From an uncultured Lachnospiraceae bacterium (lineage in GTDB: Bacteria > Bacillota > Clostridia > Lachnospirales > Lachnospiraceae): 8,794 bases of DNA. The notes under the pieces were generated by a model. That model was not told where the DNA came from and did not search any database. It was given only the letters and a program-made list of their open reading frames with translations. A program made the translations under genes and the position numbers. The stretch is taken from assembly GCA_910586025.1 (NCBI GenBank), contig CAJUIO010000131.1:1-8794 (forward strand). The letters are read 5' to 3'. Shown here piece by piece: positions 5,422-8,794 of the stretch (position 1 is the stretch's first letter; each line of letters begins with the position of its first letter).

Positions 5422-6540
5422 ATGGAAGGCGGAAGCAAAAACAAGAAGGAGGACTTCTGGCGGACGGAGGAATACTATGAAATCCGTTTGGAGAGTATCG
5501 GAGGTCTGGGAGCGAATCTGTGCGGAAAGATGCTGGGAGAGCTGGGTGTCAGGTATCTGGATCTTAACAGCACAAGCTTTTCCAGCTACGGGTCGGAAAA
5601 GACGGGAACGCCGGTGAAGGGATACATCCGCTATTGCAATAAAAATAAGGAAATCAGACTGCACTCACCGGTGGAGCATCCTGATCTGCTGGTGATCTTT
5701 CACCAGGCTCTCATGAAGGATCAGGGGGTTTGGAGCGGCTGCGATGAGAATACGGAGGTGATACTGGCCCTTGAGGATGCGCGGGAGGAGGTTGTGCTGC
5801 CCGTGAAGGTGAAGAGCTGCTATGCGGTTATGGCACAGAGGATTGCCATGGAGACTCATTCCAGAATCAATGTGGTTATGCTGGGAGCCATAGCGAGGGC
5901 TGCGGGTTTTGTGAAGCTTTCTGATGCGCAGAGGATCTGCGAGGATGCCCTTGGAGGAAAATACCCGGATGCTCTTTCGGGGAATCTGAACGGAATCGAG
6001 AGAGGGTATCAGGAGACGGGCCGGATCAAGGTGCAGACGCAAAAAGAAGGGAGCGGACATGACTGCCGCGGGGCGGAAAGGGACGGAGAGATGGCGGCTT
6101 TGGACTGGGGATACGACACGGCCCCCCTGGGAGGTATTAATCCCAGGTTTGGAAGCACAGCAGCGGCAGATCTTTCTCCGTCCAGACAGGGCTATATTCC
6201 TGTCTTTATCAAGGAGAGATGTATCAACTGCGGGCAGTGCGACACCACCTGCCCGGATATGGTATTTCAGTTTAAAAAGGGAGAGTACAGGGGAAGGGAA
6301 ATGATGGTCAATCAGGGTCTGGATTATTATCACTGCAAGGGCTGTCTGCGCTGCGTGGATGTCTGTCCGGTAAATGCGCTTGTGAGGGGGCTGGAAGCGG
6401 AGCATAAGGAGAAGCAGTACTTTCTGCCCAATCAGGATATGGTACGCTTTCCGGATTACTACATTAAGGCCGGGGCCGACGGCTATATAACCTCGGAGTC
6501 TTACCTGACGGAAAAGAGGATGGAAGGAGGAGAGGTGTGA
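5422..6540 (+). CDS. 2-oxoacid:ferredoxin oxidoreductase, fused gamma-delta subunit
   Basis: This 372-residue subunit combines two usually separate chains. Residues about 18-200 are the gamma domain (binds CoA in relatives), opening with ESIGGLGANLCGKML (24-38); the family's usual GGQG is GGLG here. Residues about 203-255 are a linker. Residues about 256-330 are a delta-type ferredoxin domain for two [4Fe-4S] clusters: C267, C270, C273, C277-P and C305, C308, C311, C315-P. The clusters carry electrons from the thiamine-diphosphate site to the external acceptor. GTG (5419) and ATG (5422) are adjacent in frame; ATG is preferred because AGGGGG at 5411-5416 then sits five bases away. The stop shares TGATG with the alpha-beta gene, so the two are translationally coupled and probably equimolar. 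The 2-oxoacid (pyruvate, branched-chain or aryl) cannot be told from this subunit. Confidence 0.9.
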   Translation: MEGGSKNKKEDFWRTEEYYEIRLESIGGLGANLCGKMLGELGVRYLDLNSTSFSSYGSEKTGTPVKGYIRYCNKNKEIRLHSPVEHPDLLVIFHQALMKDQGVWSGCDENTEVILALEDAREEVVLPVKVKSCYAVMAQRIAMETHSRINVVMLGAIARAAGFVKLSDAQRICEDALGGKYPDALSGNLNGIERGYQETGRIKVQTQKEGSGHDCRGAERDGEMAALDWGYDTAPLGGINPRFGSTAAADLSPSRQGYIPVFIKERCINCGQCDTTCPDMVFQFKKGEYRGREMMVNQGLDYYHCKGCLRCVDVCPVNALVRGLEAEHKEKQYFLPNQDMVRFPDYYIKAGADGYITSESYLTEKRMEGGEV

Positions 6541-8768
6541 TGGAAAAGCAGGTAATGGAGTTTGCAAGCGGAAATGAGATGGCGGTTATGGCAATCCGTC
6601 AGATCGGCTATGACCTGATGGGATATTATCCCATCACGCCCTCCACTCAGATAGCGGAAAACCTGGATCGTCTCCGGGCCCAGGGGGATACGGATCTGAT
6701 CATGATAGCGGCGGAGGGAGAGCACAGCGCTGCGGGGATCTGCTATGGAGCCAGTGTCGGCGGGGGCAGAGTGATAAACGCCACAAGCGCAAACGGCCTT
6801 ATGTATGCTCTGGAACAGTTCCCGGTTCAGTCCGGAACCAGGTATCCCATGGTGATGAACGTGGTCTGCAGGACCATTTCCGGCCCTTTGTCCATAAAGG
6901 GAGACCACAGTGATATCATGTTTCTTCTGAATGCGGGATGGCCGATCCTCTTTGCCCATTCCGTGCAGGAGGTTTATGACTTTAATATCATAGCCCTTAA
7001 GCTTGCGGAGACGGTGCGTCTTCCGGTGGCAGTGGCCTATGACGGATTTTTTACCAGCCATCAGAAGCGCAGGTGCATGCGGTTTGAGGAGGAGCGTGTG
7101 GTAAAGGATTTTCTTGGCGGGAAAAAGGAAGAGTACCCGTTTCTGGACCTGGAGCATCCCATTACCGTGGGCTCCTATATGAACGAGCCGGATCTGATCA
7201 ACAACCGCTATCAGCTTCACCAGGCCATGAGGGATGCGGACCGGGTTCTTACGGAGCTTTTTGCGGAGTATGGAGAGCTGTCGGGCCGGTATTACCAAAA
7301 GGTGGAGGGCTACAGAAGCGAGGATGCGGACACGCTTCTGGTGCTCCTTGGTTCCTCCTATGAGACCGCGATGGAGGCGGTGGACGAGCTGCGGGCCAAG
7401 GGTAAAAAATGCGGTGCTGTGACAATCCATGCTCTTAGGCCCTTTCCGGAGAAGGAGCTGGCGAAGGCCTGCAAGGGTGCGAAGGTGGCTCTTGCGGCGG
7501 ACAGACAGGACAGCTACGGTGCGGGAGGAGGAAATCTCTCCCTGGAGCTTCGGGCGGCGCTCCATAAGTATAAGAGCCGGATTCGAGTAAAGACCCTGAT
7601 CTACGGTCTCGGGGGCAAGGACTTTTTCGTGGAGGATGCGGTGAAGATGTTCCGGTGGGCGGTAAAGAGGGATACCTCGGATTTTGCCTACTACGGAGTG
7701 ACCGGTACGGCCAAACCCCATGCGGAAGAGAGGGATAATTTCTTTGAACCTCTGTCTGCGGAAAAGACAGGGCTTGGACTGACGAAGGCGGAGGAAGCGG
7801 ACGGCAGGGTAAAGGTGAGCGTCGGGAGCCTGAACGCCACCACGGCCATGCCCAAAAGAATCGCACCGGGACACGGAGCCTGTCCGGGCTGCGGGATTCC
7901 GGTGAATCTGAATCTGCTACTGCGTGCGATCGAGGATCCGGTGGTGCTGCTGTTCCAGACCGGCTGCGGGATGATCGTGACCACGCCTTATCCCAGAACC
8001 AGCTTTAAGGTACCGTATCTTCACAATCTGTTTCAGAACGGGGCGGCCACGTTAAGCGGCCTTGCGGAAATGTGCAGCAGAAAACAGAAGAAGGGTGAGA
8101 TGCCGCCCGGCGATATAATCTTCATCATGGTCAGCGGGGACGGCGGAATGGATATTGGTATAGGGTCTGCGCTGGGGACGGCGCTCCGGGGCCATCGGCT
8201 CATATTGTTTGAGTACGATAACGGCGGCTATATGAATACCGGTTATCAGCTGTCGTATTCCACGCCAAAGGGAGCCAGAAGCGCGACATCCCATGTGGGG
8301 AAGGCACAGTACGGTAAAACCTTTTTTCACAAGGACATGCCGCAGATAATGGCGGCAACGGGAATTCCCTATGTTGCCACTGCAGCGGAATCAAATTCTG
8401 CAGACTTCATGAAAAAGGCGGCAAAAGCGGCGTTTTATGCGAAGACCACGGGTACGGCTTATGTGAAAGCGCTTTCTGCCTGCCCTCTTAACTGGAATGA
8501 TAAGCCTGCCACGGAGCGTAAGGTTATAGAGGCTGCGGTGAATTGCTGCTATTTCCCGCTTTACGAGGTGGAACGGGGGATCACGACACTCAGCTACGAC
8601 CCCTCTGCAAGCGGTAAGAAAATACAGGTGGCCGAATGGCTTTCCATGATGGGAAGAACCAGACACCTCCAGAAGGAGGTCTATGGGGACGTGGTCAGCC
8701 AGCTGCAGGAAGAGGTGGATCGGAGGTTTGCGGTTCTGAAGGCAAAGGCGGATAATCCGGTCCTGTAG
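6540..8768 (+). CDS. 2-oxoacid:ferredoxin oxidoreductase, fused alpha-beta subunit
   Basis: This 742-residue catalytic chain fuses alpha and beta. Alpha covers about 1-390: YYPITPSTQ (29-37), AAEGEHSAAG (57-66) with the acidic residue expected to activate thiamine diphosphate, and a second alpha domain from about 262. A poorly conserved linker spans about 393-440. Beta covers about 441-742: GACPGCG (446-452), GDGGMDIG (533-540), then NGGYMNTGYQ (561-570). GDG and Asn561 are the two ends of the thiamine-diphosphate/Mg motif. C448, C451, C476 and C648 are the likely ligands of the proximal [4Fe-4S] cluster. The reaction is 2-oxoacid + CoA + oxidised acceptor to acyl-CoA + CO2 + reduced acceptor, in the cytoplasm. 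The start is probably ATG 6540 (TGATG overlap; AAGGAGG at 6524-6530), though GTG 6537 is possible. Separate alpha and beta chains, or one ~1170-residue PFOR, are the usual forms. Substrate unresolved. Confidence 0.93.
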   Translation: MEKQVMEFASGNEMAVMAIRQIGYDLMGYYPITPSTQIAENLDRLRAQGDTDLIMIAAEGEHSAAGICYGASVGGGRVINATSANGLMYALEQFPVQSGTRYPMVMNVVCRTISGPLSIKGDHSDIMFLLNAGWPILFAHSVQEVYDFNIIALKLAETVRLPVAVAYDGFFTSHQKRRCMRFEEERVVKDFLGGKKEEYPFLDLEHPITVGSYMNEPDLINNRYQLHQAMRDADRVLTELFAEYGELSGRYYQKVEGYRSEDADTLLVLLGSSYETAMEAVDELRAKGKKCGAVTIHALRPFPEKELAKACKGAKVALAADRQDSYGAGGGNLSLELRAALHKYKSRIRVKTLIYGLGGKDFFVEDAVKMFRWAVKRDTSDFAYYGVTGTAKPHAEERDNFFEPLSAEKTGLGLTKAEEADGRVKVSVGSLNATTAMPKRIAPGHGACPGCGIPVNLNLLLRAIEDPVVLLFQTGCGMIVTTPYPRTSFKVPYLHNLFQNGAATLSGLAEMCSRKQKKGEMPPGDIIFIMVSGDGGMDIGIGSALGTALRGHRLILFEYDNGGYMNTGYQLSYSTPKGARSATSHVGKAQYGKTFFHKDMPQIMAATGIPYVATAAESNSADFMKKAAKAAFYAKTTGTAYVKALSACPLNWNDKPATERKVIEAAVNCCYFPLYEVERGITTLSYDPSASGKKIQVAEWLSMMGRTRHLQKEVYGDVVSQLQEEVDRRFAVLKAKADNPVL

Positions 8769-8794
8769 CTTCCCCGGGCGGCACGCCAAAGAGG

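Noticed and set aside
5665..6567. 300-codon open frame on the minus strand
   Set aside because: Antisense to the gamma-delta subunit with its eight cluster cysteines; no recognisable domain and no convincing ribosome binding site.
6501..7874. 457-codon open frame on the minus strand
   Set aside because: It lies antisense to the alpha-beta oxidoreductase gene, whose catalytic motifs are intact; the translation is rich in Arg, His and Leu without any family motif. It is a codon-bias shadow.
8769..8794. GC-rich tail after the last gene as a terminator
   Set aside because: CCCCGGGC could begin a hairpin, but the window ends before any complementary arm or T-run.

Overview
The window reads as a chromosomal segment of a strictly anaerobic Firmicute, probably class Clostridia and plausibly Lachnospiraceae. 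The reasons are AGGAGG-type ribosome binding sites, tight head-to-tail packing on one strand, an ECF-transporter EcfT, two LytTR regulators, a rubredoxin, and a two-polypeptide 2-oxoacid:ferredoxin oxidoreductase. The genus call is inference. All genes I accept lie on the + strand; the long minus-strand ORFs are shadows. No tRNA, rRNA, CRISPR array, insertion sequence or origin was seen, and no gene-free stretch exceeds 300 bases.

Region 1 (1-851): the last codons of an upstream gene overlap ecfT, the membrane scaffold of a group II (shared-module) ECF vitamin/metal importer. Region 2 (852-2650): a receiver-LytTR response regulator with no adjacent kinase is followed by a gene for a small protein whose second half resembles the C-terminal part of the flagellar cap protein FliD, closed by a strong intrinsic terminator. 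The spaces before these two genes share one architecture: a 9-bp element, 12 bp, a near-copy of that element, 29 bp, then a CGATA-type -10. This suggests that one regulator, most simply the LytTR protein itself, controls both genes.

Region 3 (2651-5165): a promoter with a good -35/-10 pair precedes a four-gene operon with overlapping reading frames: a receiver-less LytTR regulator, a DUF3021-type four-helix membrane protein, an ABC ATPase and an ABC-2 type permease. This is the layout of a LytTR regulatory system (regulator plus membrane inhibitor, as in HdrRM/BrsRM of streptococci) joined to an exporter. A 10-bp direct repeat with a 21-bp period lies just upstream of its -35.

Region 4 (5166-8768): rubredoxin (51 aa), a gamma-delta fused subunit and an alpha-beta fused subunit of a 2-oxoacid:ferredoxin oxidoreductase, closely spaced or overlapping. 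The enzyme would oxidatively decarboxylate a 2-oxoacid with CoA and pass electrons through [4Fe-4S] clusters to ferredoxin or, possibly, to the neighbouring rubredoxin.

The most unusual points are the twin direct-repeat promoters linking a LytTR regulator to a FliD-like orphan, and the gamma-delta plus alpha-beta organisation of the oxidoreductase next to a rubredoxin gene.
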